64,000 bases of DNA from Streptomyces bungoensis (GTDB lineage Bacteria; Actinomycetota; Actinomycetes; Streptomycetales; Streptomycetaceae): the NCBI RefSeq assembly GCF_001514215.1, contig NZ_KQ948876.1, positions 1 to 64,000 of the forward strand, written 5' to 3'. Below, piece by piece: positions 24,780 to 34,021 of the stretch (position 1 is its first letter; each line of letters opens with the position of its first letter). The position numbers and the translations under genes are program-made. Under the pieces are notes generated by a model. It had not been told where the DNA came from, made no database searches, and saw nothing but the letters and a program-made list of their open reading frames with translations.

Positions 24780-25379
24780 ATGGGCGTCACCATGGACGGC
24801 ACCAAGCAGCAGCGCCGCGGCAACACCCGCCAGCGCATCCAGGACGTGGCGCTCGAACTCTTCGCCGAGCAGGGGTACGAGAAGACCTCCCTGCGCGAGA
24901 TCGCGGAGCGTCTCGACGTCACGAAGGCGGCCCTGTACTACCACTTCAAGACGAAGGAAGAGATCATCGTCAGCCTCTTCGAGGATCTGACGCAGCCGAT
25001 CCAGGAGCTGATCGACTGGGGCCAGGGCCAGCCGCACACGCTGGAGACCAAGCAGGAGATCGTGCGGCGCTACAGCCGGGCCCTGGCCGGCGCGGAACCG
25101 CTGTTCCGGTTCATGCAGGAGAACCAGGCGACGGTGCGGGAACTGCGCATCGGCGATTCCTTCAAGGACAAGATGCGCGACCTGCGGGACATCGTCATCG
25201 ACCCGGAGTCGTCCCTCGTCGAGCAGGTCCGCTGCGTCAGCGCGCTGTTCACGCTGCACGCGGGGATGTTCGTGATGCAGGACCTGGAAGGCGACTTCGA
25301 GAAGCGGCGGGAGGCCGTTCTCGAAGTCGCGCTGGACCTGGTCCGGCAGGCGCACGAGGGCGCCCGCCGGGAGAGCTGA
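24780..25379 (+). CDS. TetR-family regulator of the divergent exporter
   Basis: A 199-residue repressor with an N-terminal helix-turn-helix (about 15-65: QRIQDVALELF...LREIAERLDVTKAALYYHF) and a helical ligand domain. The ATG at 24780 has GAGGAG seven bases upstream; an internal ATG four codons later is an alternative. Its position, divergent from the MFS exporter with an inverted repeat between, is the classic self- and exporter-repressing arrangement. The stop is one base from the convergent peptidase gene. Confidence 0.9.
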   Translation: MGVTMDGTKQQRRGNTRQRIQDVALELFAEQGYEKTSLREIAERLDVTKAALYYHFKTKEEIIVSLFEDLTQPIQELIDWGQGQPHTLETKQEIVRRYSRALAGAEPLFRFMQENQATVRELRIGDSFKDKMRDLRDIVIDPESSLVEQVRCVSALFTLHAGMFVMQDLEGDFEKRREAVLEVALDLVRQAHEGARRES

Positions 25380-25380
25380 C

Positions 25381-25929
25381 TCAGACCTTCACACCGTGGT
25401 CGCGCAGGAACGCGACCGGGTTGACCGCGGAGCCGTAGTTCGGGGTCGTACGGATCTCGAAGTGCAGGTGCGGGCCGGTGGTGTTGCCGGTGTTGCCGGA
25501 CCGGGCTATGTGCTGGCCGGTCTTGACGACCTGCCCGACCTTGACGTCGATCCGGGACAGGTGGGCGTACTGCGAGTACAGGCCGTCGCCGTGCTTGACG
25601 ACGATGGCGTTGCCGTACGCCGGGCCGTCGCCGCCGCCGTTGGGGCCGGCCTTGACGACGGTGCCGCCGTGCGCGGCGACGACGTCGGTACCCACCGGCA
25701 CGGCGAAGTCCTGGCCGCTGTGCTTGTGCATCCAGTGGCTGCCGCCCTGGTCGAAGCTGGCGGTGAGCGTGTACTTCTGCACCGGGTCGACCCAGGACGC
25801 GGCCGACGGCGCGGCGCTCGCGACCCCGGCCCCCAGCACGGCCGTGGCGCCGACTCCGGCGGCCAGGACGGCGACGCGGGCGCGGAGCGAGGACGTACGG
25901 GAGGAACGGGACGTGACGCGCTGGAACAT
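25381..25929 (-). CDS. secreted M23-family peptidase
   Basis: A 182-residue exported endopeptidase likely to cut peptidoglycan cross-links. An Arg/Ser-rich start and hydrophobic signal segment (about 18-42, ending ASA-AP) precede the M23 domain, with zinc-site motifs HSGQDFAVP (His and Asp), the TGPHLHFEI signature (HxH) and an NPVAFL C-terminus. No extra binding domain is present. The ATG at 25929 has GAGG seven bases upstream and is preferred to longer starts up to 26037. The long conserved-looking leader before it may be a c-di-AMP riboswitch. Confidence 0.9.
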   Translation of the reverse strand: MFQRVTSRSSRTSSLRARVAVLAAGVGATAVLGAGVASAAPSAASWVDPVQKYTLTASFDQGGSHWMHKHSGQDFAVPVGTDVVAAHGGTVVKAGPNGGGDGPAYGNAIVVKHGDGLYSQYAHLSRIDVKVGQVVKTGQHIARSGNTGNTTGPHLHFEIRTTPNYGSAVNPVAFLRDHGVKV

Positions 25930-25934
25930 GCGGG

Positions 25935-26050
25935 ACCTCGTGGGCTCGGAGACAAAGGGGCCACCCGGCGGAGAGACATTCGCCGTGCGACCCGTCATTG
26001 GTAACCCGACATCCCGGTTCTCCTCAAAGCCCCCCATCTACGGCGACACG
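25935..26050 (-). promoter_or_regulatory. structured 5' leader of the M23 peptidase, candidate c-di-AMP (ydaO-type) riboswitch
   Basis: On the minus strand three short blocks occur in the order seen in ydaO-type RNAs: GGAGAACCGGG near 26020, GGCGAATGTC near 25980 and TCCGAGCCCAC near 25950. Streptomyces cell-wall hydrolase genes such as rpfA carry this riboswitch, and a diadenylate cyclase gene lies in this window. I could not fold or align it, so the call is tentative. Confidence 0.4.
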
Positions 26051-26390
26051 TAGTAGCAATCCCCAAAACGGTCCACTTCTTGACAGAGCGCCCATGAAGG
26101 GCGAAGGGCGACACACCCCCGGCTACCTGCCCATACCCCGGAAGCCCGCGGACGGTTGCGTACATTTAATGCCGCTTTGTCCGAATTAGATGTCCCACTA
26201 TCTCCACTAGTAACGGACATTTCGCCTGTGCGGCATATCACCGGGGGCCGCGATTAATGGCCGAATAAATGTGACGCAGACCTCTAGGCTCCTACCCATC
26301 GGTAACCCTACGGTTCCCCTCGCGCCATCCTCACCTCAGATCATGCACCTGCCAACAGGCACGCGTACGGACGTGAGAGGACCCCCACCG
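26051..26390. other. divergent intergenic region between M23 peptidase and acid phosphatase genes
   Basis: This relatively AT-rich stretch has no convincing gene. It contains an inverted repeat TGTCCG (26178-26183) / CGGACA (26213-26218) flanked by the outer arms GCCGC and GCGGC, and a TAGGCT hexamer (26285-26290) that could be a -10 for the phosphatase gene. It presumably holds both promoters. Confidence 0.45.
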
Positions 26391-26999
26391 ATGACCAGAC
26401 GCCCCTGGGCGCGCCGTATTTCCGTCACCGCCGTCTCCGTGACGGCCCTCACCGCGCTGGCCGCGCCCGCCGAGGCCGCCGAGGCGACCTCCTCGGCCAC
26501 CGCCAAGGTCGACTACGCCACCTGGCAGAAGGACTGCCAGACGGTCATGGACCAGGCCCTGCCGTACCTGAAGGACCGCATCGCCGCCGCCCGGCCCGGC
26601 GAGAAGCAGGCCGTCGTCCTCGACATCGACAACACCACGCTGGAGACCGACTTCGGCTTCAGTTTCCCGCAGCCGGCCAACAAGCCGGTGCTGAACGTCG
26701 CCCAGTACGCGCAGGCGCACGGCGTCTCGCTGTTCTTCGTCACCGCCCGCCCCGGCATCGTCGAAGAGCCCACCGAGTGGAACCTCCGCCACGACGGCTA
26801 CCAGGTTTCCGGCCTCTACGTCCGCGGCTTCCTCGACCTCTTCAAGGACGTCGCCGCCTACAAGACGGCCCAGCGTGTCGACATCGAGAACAAGGGCTAC
26901 ACGATCATCGCCAACATCGGCAACAGCGCCACCGACCTGTCGGGCGGGCACGCCGAGAAGACGTTCAAACTGCCGGACTACGACGGGCAGTTGTCGTAG
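26391..26999 (+). CDS. secreted HAD-superfamily acid phosphatase
   Basis: A 202-residue exported phosphatase of the class B/subfamily IIIB type. A twin-Arg-containing signal region (MTRRPWARRISV...ALAAPAEAAEA, about 30 residues) precedes the HAD domain. The nucleophile motif is VLDIDNTTLE (DxDxT), then FVTARP (motif II), and a Lys/Asp region near IANIGNS for motifs III-IV. It probably releases phosphate from organic phosphomonoesters outside the cell. The ATG at 26391 is chosen to begin the signal peptide. A strong terminator follows. Confidence 0.88.
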   Translation: MTRRPWARRISVTAVSVTALTALAAPAEAAEATSSATAKVDYATWQKDCQTVMDQALPYLKDRIAAARPGEKQAVVLDIDNTTLETDFGFSFPQPANKPVLNVAQYAQAHGVSLFFVTARPGIVEEPTEWNLRHDGYQVSGLYVRGFLDLFKDVAAYKTAQRVDIENKGYTIIANIGNSATDLSGGHAEKTFKLPDYDGQLS

Positions 27000-27022
27000 C
27001 GCAGAGAGCACGCGAAGCACGC

Positions 27023-27056
27023 AGAGGGGCCGGTGCCCGAAGGCACCGGCCCCTCT
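27023..27056. terminator. bidirectional terminator between acid phosphatase and clpC
   Basis: A perfect 15-bp stem (27023-27037 with 27042-27056) closes a CGAA tetraloop between two convergent genes. Confidence 0.85.
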
Positions 27057-27084
27057 CGCGTCTCTCGGCCGACCGGCCGGAGGC

Positions 27085-29604
<2,520 letters not shown>

Positions 29605-29808
29605 CGTTAATCGCTCCTCAGAGCGGTCAGGCAGTGGGGGGAACTTCCCCTCCCTGTCCTTCCGCAGCTTAGTCCCGCAAGCGGGGACCGCTCATTCCAA
29701 CTGCCGACACCGTCGATGGCCTCCTGACCCCGAACGCCGACATCTGCTCCAACCCGATGGTGCGAGACGATGTTCCCGCAGGCCAGACAGATACCCCAGT
29801 CGCCAGTA
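29605..29808 (-). other. long clpC leader region
   Basis: No open frame is convincing here. TATCTG (29795-29790 on the minus strand) lies just below the nearer ClgR site and may be the activated -10; TAAGCT near 29670 is another candidate. If the former is used, the untranslated leader is about 180 bases. Confidence 0.4.
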
Positions 29809-29822
29809 CGCCGATGGCGAAC
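29809..29822 (-). promoter_or_regulatory. ClgR-type activator site, clpC proximal
   Basis: On the minus strand GTTCGC-CATCG-GCG matches the Streptomyces ClgR motif GTTCGC-N5-GCG exactly, 205 bases before the clpC start and just upstream of a TATCTG -10. Confidence 0.65.
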
Positions 29823-29914
29823 GTGAGACCGCCCGTGCTGCGTGTCGCCCCCTCCCACTAGGCATGTCTTACCCGCTGGGACTGACACTCCATGCCGCGC
29901 GCCCCGGTTCCCTC

Positions 29915-29928
29915 CGCTATGGGCGAAC
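29915..29928 (-). promoter_or_regulatory. ClgR-type activator site, clpC distal
   Basis: On the minus strand GTTCGC-CCATA-GCG matches the same motif exactly, 106 bases further upstream, on the same helical strand as the proximal site. Confidence 0.65.
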
Positions 29929-30033
29929 AACCTTGCGCCTCCCCACACCCCGACGCGCCCCGTTTCCCGGCACCTTGTGTACTCGTACAGCCACCCAGCG
30001 TAACCCTGGTGGCGCTTCGCCGGTTCACCTGGC

Positions 30034-31257
30034 ATGGCTGGCTCGGTCCCCACGACCCCCGCGGTCCCCCTTCCTCGTCGCCCGCTCGATCCGGTGGCCC
30101 CCGGCCACCGGGACGGCCCGGACGCCCGGGCCCGGTACTGGTACGAGAACGATCTGGGCTGGCCGACCGTGCCCGGGCGTCCGCTGCGACTGCTCACGGG
30201 TGTCCGGTTCGACGTCCTGGACGTGCCGGCCGAGGCGGGTGCGGGGGCGTTCCGGCACCTCGCGCCGGGCTCTCCGGTGGCCCTGCGGGGCGACCGGATG
30301 CTGCTGCTGGTGGCCGCGGGCAGCGCGGAGGTGCTGCCGGAGGTGCTGGACTGGCTGGAGTGGGGCGCGGGAGCGCTGGCGCTGGACCTGCGGGCCCTCG
30401 GCGCCGGCGACGCGATGGAGGCGCCCGTTCCGCCCGCCGCTCTCCTCCCTCCGCCCCGGCGGCCCGGCTCGGCCTGCTGCCGCAGCACCTCGCCGTTCCG
30501 GGCGGTTCCGGACGGGGGCACGGCGGATCACGGCCGGGAGAGAGCCGAGTCGGGCGGGGAGGGGCCCGATTTCCTCGAAGGGGCGGCCGGTGTCGCCGAG
30601 GCGGTGGCCCGTATCGCCGGCAGGGCTGCCGGTATCGCGGAAGGGGTATCCGTTTTCGCCGGATACGGGGCGGATTCCGCCCTTGGGGGCGGCGATTCCC
30701 CCGGGAGCCGCGTCGGCCGCACCGGGGGCGGAAGGGATTCCGCCGGTGTCTGCGCCGGCTGCGCCGGGGATGCGGCGGATTCCGCCGGGAGCCGCCCCGG
30801 CTGCGTCAGGAGTGCGGCGGATTCCGTCAGGGGCCGCCCGGCTCTCGACCCCGCCCGGGAGGCGACGGATTCCCTTCGGGGCCGCCGGGTCCCCGCCGGG
30901 GAGGGAGTGGAAGTGGATTCCGCCGTAGGCGGGCGCGAATCCGCCGGCCGCGGAGCGCGTTCCGCCGGGGGCGGCGCCGATTCCGTCAGCGGGTCCTCAC
31001 CGGAAAGCGGGGCCGGTCGCGCCGGGTTCGGTGCCGGTTCGGTGCAGGGGGCCGCCGTCTGGCTGCGGCCCCCCGAGCCGGGGGGTGAGGCCGAGGCCTC
31101 GTTGCCTGCGTTGCCGGCCATGGGGGGCTCCAAAGGCGGCCCCGACCTGGTGCGGCTGGTGGACACGGTGGCAGCGCGGTGCCACCGGATCCGGCTGCGG
31201 CGCGCGAGCGCCCGCCCGTCCGCCCGCCGGCGGGATCAGCCGTTGGCCTTCTCGTAG
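30034..31257 (+). CDS. primase/polymerase N-terminal-like protein with large 21-bp-repeat insertion
   Basis: A 407-residue protein resembling a family conserved between clpC and lsr2 in streptomycetes, often annotated as bifunctional DNA primase/polymerase N-terminal-like. The first 150 residues (RYWYENDLGWPTV, RFDVLDVPAEAG) and the last 70 (AVWLRPPEP, DLVRLVDTVAARCHRIRLRRA) look conserved. Between them, residues about 180-325 are a low-complexity array with Asp-Ser recurring every 7 or 14 residues, coded by imperfect 21-base units. From memory, relatives are nearer 220-270 residues, so this copy seems expanded. The ATG at 30034 is chosen for the conserved N-terminus. Its 3' end overlaps lsr2 by 22 bases. 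Function unknown. Confidence 0.65.
   Translation: MAGSVPTTPAVPLPRRPLDPVAPGHRDGPDARARYWYENDLGWPTVPGRPLRLLTGVRFDVLDVPAEAGAGAFRHLAPGSPVALRGDRMLLLVAAGSAEVLPEVLDWLEWGAGALALDLRALGAGDAMEAPVPPAALLPPPRRPGSACCRSTSPFRAVPDGGTADHGRERAESGGEGPDFLEGAAGVAEAVARIAGRAAGIAEGVSVFAGYGADSALGGGDSPGSRVGRTGGGRDSAGVCAGCAGDAADSAGSRPGCVRSAADSVRGRPALDPAREATDSLRGRRVPAGEGVEVDSAVGGRESAGRGARSAGGGADSVSGSSPESGAGRAGFGAGSVQGAAVWLRPPEPGGEAEASLPALPAMGGSKGGPDLVRLVDTVAARCHRIRLRRASARPSARRRDQPLAFS
30585..31000 (+). repeat. imperfect 21-bp-period minisatellite inside the primase-like gene
   Basis: Units centred on GGATTCCGCCGG or GTATCGCCGG recur at about 30590, 30611, 30632, 30653, 30672, 30694, 30735, 30778, 30820, 30867, 30915, 30937, 30959 and 30979. 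Most intervals are near 21 or 42 bases, keeping frame. The opposite strand is also open through it. Confidence 0.8.
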
Positions 31258-31571
31258 GCCTCGCGAATGGACGCGGGAACGCGGCCGCGGTCGTTGACCT
31301 CGTAACCGTTCTCCTTCGCCCAGGCGCGGATCGCCGCGGTGTCCTGGTTGCCGCCGGAAGCCGCACGCGTCTTTCCACGGCCACCCGAGGAACGGCCTCC
31401 GGTCCGACGACCACCCTTGACATAGGGGTCGAGAAGGCCGCGCAGCTTGTCCGCATTGGCGGTCGTGAGATCGATCTCGTAGGTCTTGCCGTCGAGCGCA
31501 AACGTCACGGTCTCGTCCGCCTCGCCGCCGTCGAGGTCGTCGACAAGAAGGACCTGAACCTTCTGTGCCAC
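31236..31571 (-). CDS. lsr2: nucleoid-associated protein Lsr2
   Basis: A 111-residue H-NS-like silencer that bridges DNA and binds AT-rich sequences. The N-terminal dimerisation domain (MAQKVQVLLVDDLDGGEADE...) and C-terminal AT-hook-like domain with the RGR motif (NDRGRVPASI) are intact, joined by a Gly/Arg-rich linker. The start is a GTG at 31571, with AAGGAAA eight bases upstream, and the promoter carries overlapping palindromes that could serve autoregulation. Its 3' end overlaps that of the convergent primase-like gene. Confidence 0.95.
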   Translation of the reverse strand: MAQKVQVLLVDDLDGGEADETVTFALDGKTYEIDLTTANADKLRGLLDPYVKGGRRTGGRSSGGRGKTRAASGGNQDTAAIRAWAKENGYEVNDRGRVPASIREAYEKANG

Positions 31572-31637
31572 CGGATTTCCTTTCATCGATAACGTGAGGG
31601 GCCAGGGGTGTGCGGCGTCCGCCGTTTCGCCGCCCCT

Positions 31638-31666
31638 GTTATATGCAGTACTGCAGTACGTCGGAA
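31638..31666 (-). promoter_or_regulatory. lsr2 promoter with palindromic spacer
   Basis: On the minus strand TTCCGA (31666-31661) and TATAAC (31643-31638) are 17 bases apart. The spacer holds two overlapping 12-bp perfect palindromes, TGCAGTACTGCA (31644-31655) and GTACTGCAGTAC (31648-31659). A repressor there would block polymerase. Confidence 0.6.
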
Positions 31667-31774
31667 AGCAAACCGCTTTTGCCGGAAAAACACAAACCCC
31701 TGGGAGAGCACCGGGGCCCCGGCCCGGCCCGGAAACATGCGCGTTTCGGACATAGGGCACCCGGGCAATGACGA

Positions 31775-32308
31775 TCACAGATGCAGAAGCATCCGGCTGT
31801 TGCCCAAGGTGTTCGGTTTCACTCGTTCGAGACCGAGGAACTCCGCGACGCCCTCGTCATAGGAACGCAACAGCTCCGCGTAGACATCGGTGTCGACCGG
31901 GGTCTCACCGATCTCCACGAAGCCGTGCTTGCCGAAGAAGTCGACTTCGAAGGTCAGACAGAAAACCCGGCGAACCCCGAGCCAGCGGGCGGTCTCCAGC
32001 AACTTCTCCAGCAACTGATGACCGACGCCGGCGCCCTTGAGGCCGGGCTTGACCGCGAGAGTGCGCACTTCCGCGAGGTCTTCCCACATGACGTGCAGTG
32101 CGCCGCAGCCGACCACCTCGGCGTTGTCGTCGCGTTCGGCGACCCAGAACTCCTGGATGTCCTCGTAAAGCGTGACCGTGGCTTTGTCGAGCAGGATGCG
32201 GTCCCGCACGTAGGCGTCGAGGAGGTGGCGCACGGCCGGGACATCGCTGGTCCGGGCCCGCCGGACGGTGATGGCTTTCGCGGAGACTTCGGGACGCTCT
32301 GCTGACAT
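31775..32308 (-). CDS. argA: GNAT amino-acid N-acetyltransferase, ArgA-like
   Basis: A 177-residue acetyltransferase resembling the short actinobacterial N-acetylglutamate synthase that starts arginine synthesis (Mycobacterium type). The acetyl-CoA loop is visible in VKPGLKGAGVGHQLLEKLLE (about 97-116) and the motif FEVDFFGKHGFVEIG follows. It lacks the kinase-like domain of E. coli ArgA. The ATG at 32308 is six bases below TAGCGT, so it is leaderless. It lies upstream of lsr2 on the same strand with a separate lsr2 promoter between. Substrate is inferred. Confidence 0.75.
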   Translation of the reverse strand: MSAERPEVSAKAITVRRARTSDVPAVRHLLDAYVRDRILLDKATVTLYEDIQEFWVAERDDNAEVVGCGALHVMWEDLAEVRTLAVKPGLKGAGVGHQLLEKLLETARWLGVRRVFCLTFEVDFFGKHGFVEIGETPVDTDVYAELLRSYDEGVAEFLGLERVKPNTLGNSRMLLHL

Positions 32309-32314
32309 GAGCGG

Positions 32315-32320
32315 ACGCTA
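32315..32320 (-). promoter_or_regulatory. -10 hexamer, leaderless promoter
   Basis: TAGCGT on the minus strand lies six bases before the ATG at 32308. It overlaps the 3' end of the BlaI gene, which stops at 32318. Confidence 0.55.
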
Positions 32321-32785
32321 TCGCCCGGCGGTGTCCCCCGCCGACCCGGGGTTCCGCTCTTCCCGGGGTTCCCCGCCTTCCCCGCCTTCCCGGCCCCGCG
32401 CCGCTTCCCGTGCCGACGCGGTTTCCGGTCCCTGGACGATGCGTACGGCGTCCTGGAGGGCCTGGCGCTGTTCCTCGCTCATCATCCCGAAGAAGGCGAC
32501 GAGAGCGGCGGCGGGGTTGTCGCTCTGCGACCAGGCCTCGTTCATGAGAGCGGCGGCGTAGGCGGCCCGGGTCGACACCGCCTCATATCGATAGGCGCGC
32601 CCTTCCGCCTCGCGGCGCACCCAGCCCTTCTGATGGAGATTGTCCAAAACGGTCATCACGGTGGTGTACGCGATGGACCGTTCCTGCTGGAGATCTTCCA
32701 GGACTTCCCGAACGGTCACCGGGCGGTTCCACTTCCACACCCGCGTCATGACCGCGTCTTCGAGTTCTCCCAGGGGCCGAGGCAC
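32318..32785 (-). CDS. BlaI/MecI-family transcriptional regulator
   Basis: A 155-residue winged-helix repressor (about 1-75: LGELEDAVMTRVWKWNRPVTVREVLEDLQQERSIAYTTVMTVLDNLHQKGWV split across helices) with a dimerisation tail and a Glu/Arg/Gly-rich C-terminus. BlaI relatives usually adjoin an M56 sensor peptidase gene; none is here. The GTG at 32785 is seven bases below TATTGT. The target is unknown. Confidence 0.87.
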   Translation of the reverse strand: MPRPLGELEDAVMTRVWKWNRPVTVREVLEDLQQERSIAYTTVMTVLDNLHQKGWVRREAEGRAYRYEAVSTRAAYAAALMNEAWSQSDNPAAALVAFFGMMSEEQRQALQDAVRIVQGPETASAREAARGREGGEGGEPREERNPGSAGDTAGR

Positions 32786-32792
32786 GCTCAGA

Positions 32793-32798
32793 ACAATA
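32793..32798 (-). promoter_or_regulatory. -10 hexamer, leaderless promoter
   Basis: TATTGT on the minus strand lies seven bases before the GTG at 32785. Confidence 0.5.
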
Positions 32799-32904
32799 GT
32801 GGGAGATCCCGGCAATGGCCCGCCGAACGTGCGTTTAGGTTGCGAACGCTGACAAAAGGGACGCACGGCACCTCCGGGAGGTGCCGTGCGGTCGCCCCGG
32901 GACG

Positions 32905-33084
32905 TCAGGCGTCGCCGCCGGCGGAGGTCTTCGAGGCGCCCTCCGCGCGCGCGAGGGCGGCGTCGACGGCCGCGTCCTCCTTGGCCTTGGCGGCGCCGCC
33001 CTGGGTCTTCACGATCACCCTGACCAAGGCGATGAAGAACGCGGCCATGACGACCGGGGGCACGAGCGCGGAGACGTAGTCCAT
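32905..33084 (-). CDS. 59-residue single-pass membrane protein
   Basis: A short open frame starting MDYVSALVPPVVMAAFFIAL, with one membrane helix (about 5-25), then a basic stop-transfer stretch and an Ala/Lys/Asp-rich charged tail. Codon positions are GC3-rich as in neighbours. TACCCT lies six bases before the ATG, matching the leaderless promoter pattern of adjacent genes. It is below common length cut-offs but looks real. Function unknown. Confidence 0.7.
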   Translation of the reverse strand: MDYVSALVPPVVMAAFFIALVRVIVKTQGGAAKAKEDAAVDAALARAEGASKTSAGGDA

Positions 33085-33090
33085 GGGTCC

Positions 33091-33096
33091 AGGGTA
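33091..33096 (-). promoter_or_regulatory. -10 hexamer, leaderless promoter of the small membrane protein
   Basis: TACCCT on the minus strand lies six bases before the ATG at 33084. Confidence 0.5.
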
Positions 33097-33126
33097 GCCA
33101 GTGGGTCCGGCGGGCGGGGCGAGGGT

Positions 33127-33840
33127 TCAGCCGGCGGCGAGCTGGCGGGGTCCCGACGGCTCGGCGGGGCTCGTCGGCGCGGCGGGGGGCTTGCGCCGCG
33201 GGAAGACCTCGCCCGGGGTGGGGACGGGGCGCTTCGGGGCCGCCGGTTCGGTGCCGGGACGCTCGGACGGACGCTCGGCGGGCCGCGCGGGAGGGGTCTG
33301 GCCGGGCTTGGGAGCGGGCTTGTGCGCCGGTTTCCCCGGCTCCGCGGCCATGGAGGCCGGGGAGTCGCCCACGCCACCGGGAAGGGCCCTCAGCGGCGTC
33401 CGGGAGGGCGGTACGGCCGGGGCGGGGACCGTGCGGGCGCCCTGCGCGAAACGGGCCCGCAGGTCCTGCTCGGCGAGCACCTGGCAGCGGTCCAGCAGGG
33501 CGGCCGCCCGGGGGTTGCCGCGCAGCGCCCGCAGTGCGGCGAGGTCGTCCGGCGTGGGCCGGTGCCCGGCGCACAGGGCCTCCTCCAGAAGCGCGAGGTA
33601 GCCGGCGACCGCGCCCGGCAGGGCGGCGCGGTACCGGCCGAGGTCGGCCACCAGGAAGGCGCGCAGCCGGGCCCCCTCGCGCATCGCCTCGTCCAGGGAC
33701 TGGGCGAGGCGGAAGCAGTCCTTGACGTCCTCGGCGGACGCTCGGCCGGGGTGGAGGGCGAGGGCGAGAGCGCGGCGGAGCACACGCAGCTCCTCCACGC
33801 CGAACGCCATGCCGCCGCGGGATCCGTATGGCGTGGGCAT
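33127..33840 (-). CDS. conserved hypothetical protein with helical N-terminus and Pro-rich tail
   Basis: A 237-residue protein I cannot place in a named family. Residues about 12-135 are predicted helical and Ala/Leu/Arg-rich (EELRVLRRALALAL, DCFRLAQSLDEAMREGARLRAFL), and residues about 140-237 are Pro/Ala/Arg-rich and probably disordered. No signal or membrane segment. The ATG at 33840 is six bases below TAGCGT, so it is leaderless. It lies between the small membrane protein and coaX on the same strand. Confidence 0.75.
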   Translation of the reverse strand: MPTPYGSRGGMAFGVEELRVLRRALALALHPGRASAEDVKDCFRLAQSLDEAMREGARLRAFLVADLGRYRAALPGAVAGYLALLEEALCAGHRPTPDDLAALRALRGNPRAAALLDRCQVLAEQDLRARFAQGARTVPAPAVPPSRTPLRALPGGVGDSPASMAAEPGKPAHKPAPKPGQTPPARPAERPSERPGTEPAAPKRPVPTPGEVFPRRKPPAAPTSPAEPSGPRQLAAG

Positions 33841-33846
33841 GCGGCG

Positions 33847-33852
33847 ACGCTA
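33847..33852 (-). promoter_or_regulatory. -10 hexamer, leaderless promoter
   Basis: TAGCGT on the minus strand lies six bases before the ATG at 33840. Confidence 0.55.
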
Positions 33853-34021
33853 TCGCTAATCGGACAAAAGTGACGAATCAGGGTGGGTTTGTCGCTGCGT
33901 GTCGTTCGCGCCGTTCCCCCGACCGGGGTCGGCCCGCGCGCCCCGGCCCACGCGCCGACGACGGAGGACCGGCGCCCACGGGGGCGCCGGTCCTCAGAGG
34001 CGGTCGATCACAGCCGGTCGC

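Noticed and set aside
30585..31000. CRISPR array
   Set aside because: Units are contiguous, degenerate and in frame, with no unique spacers and no cas genes.
30528..31166. A 212-codon minus-strand frame with Pro-rich heptads (PAESxxx) opposite the minisatellite gene
   Set aside because: It arises because the 21-bp repeat keeps both strands open; the plus frame alone has conserved ends. Kept only as a remark.
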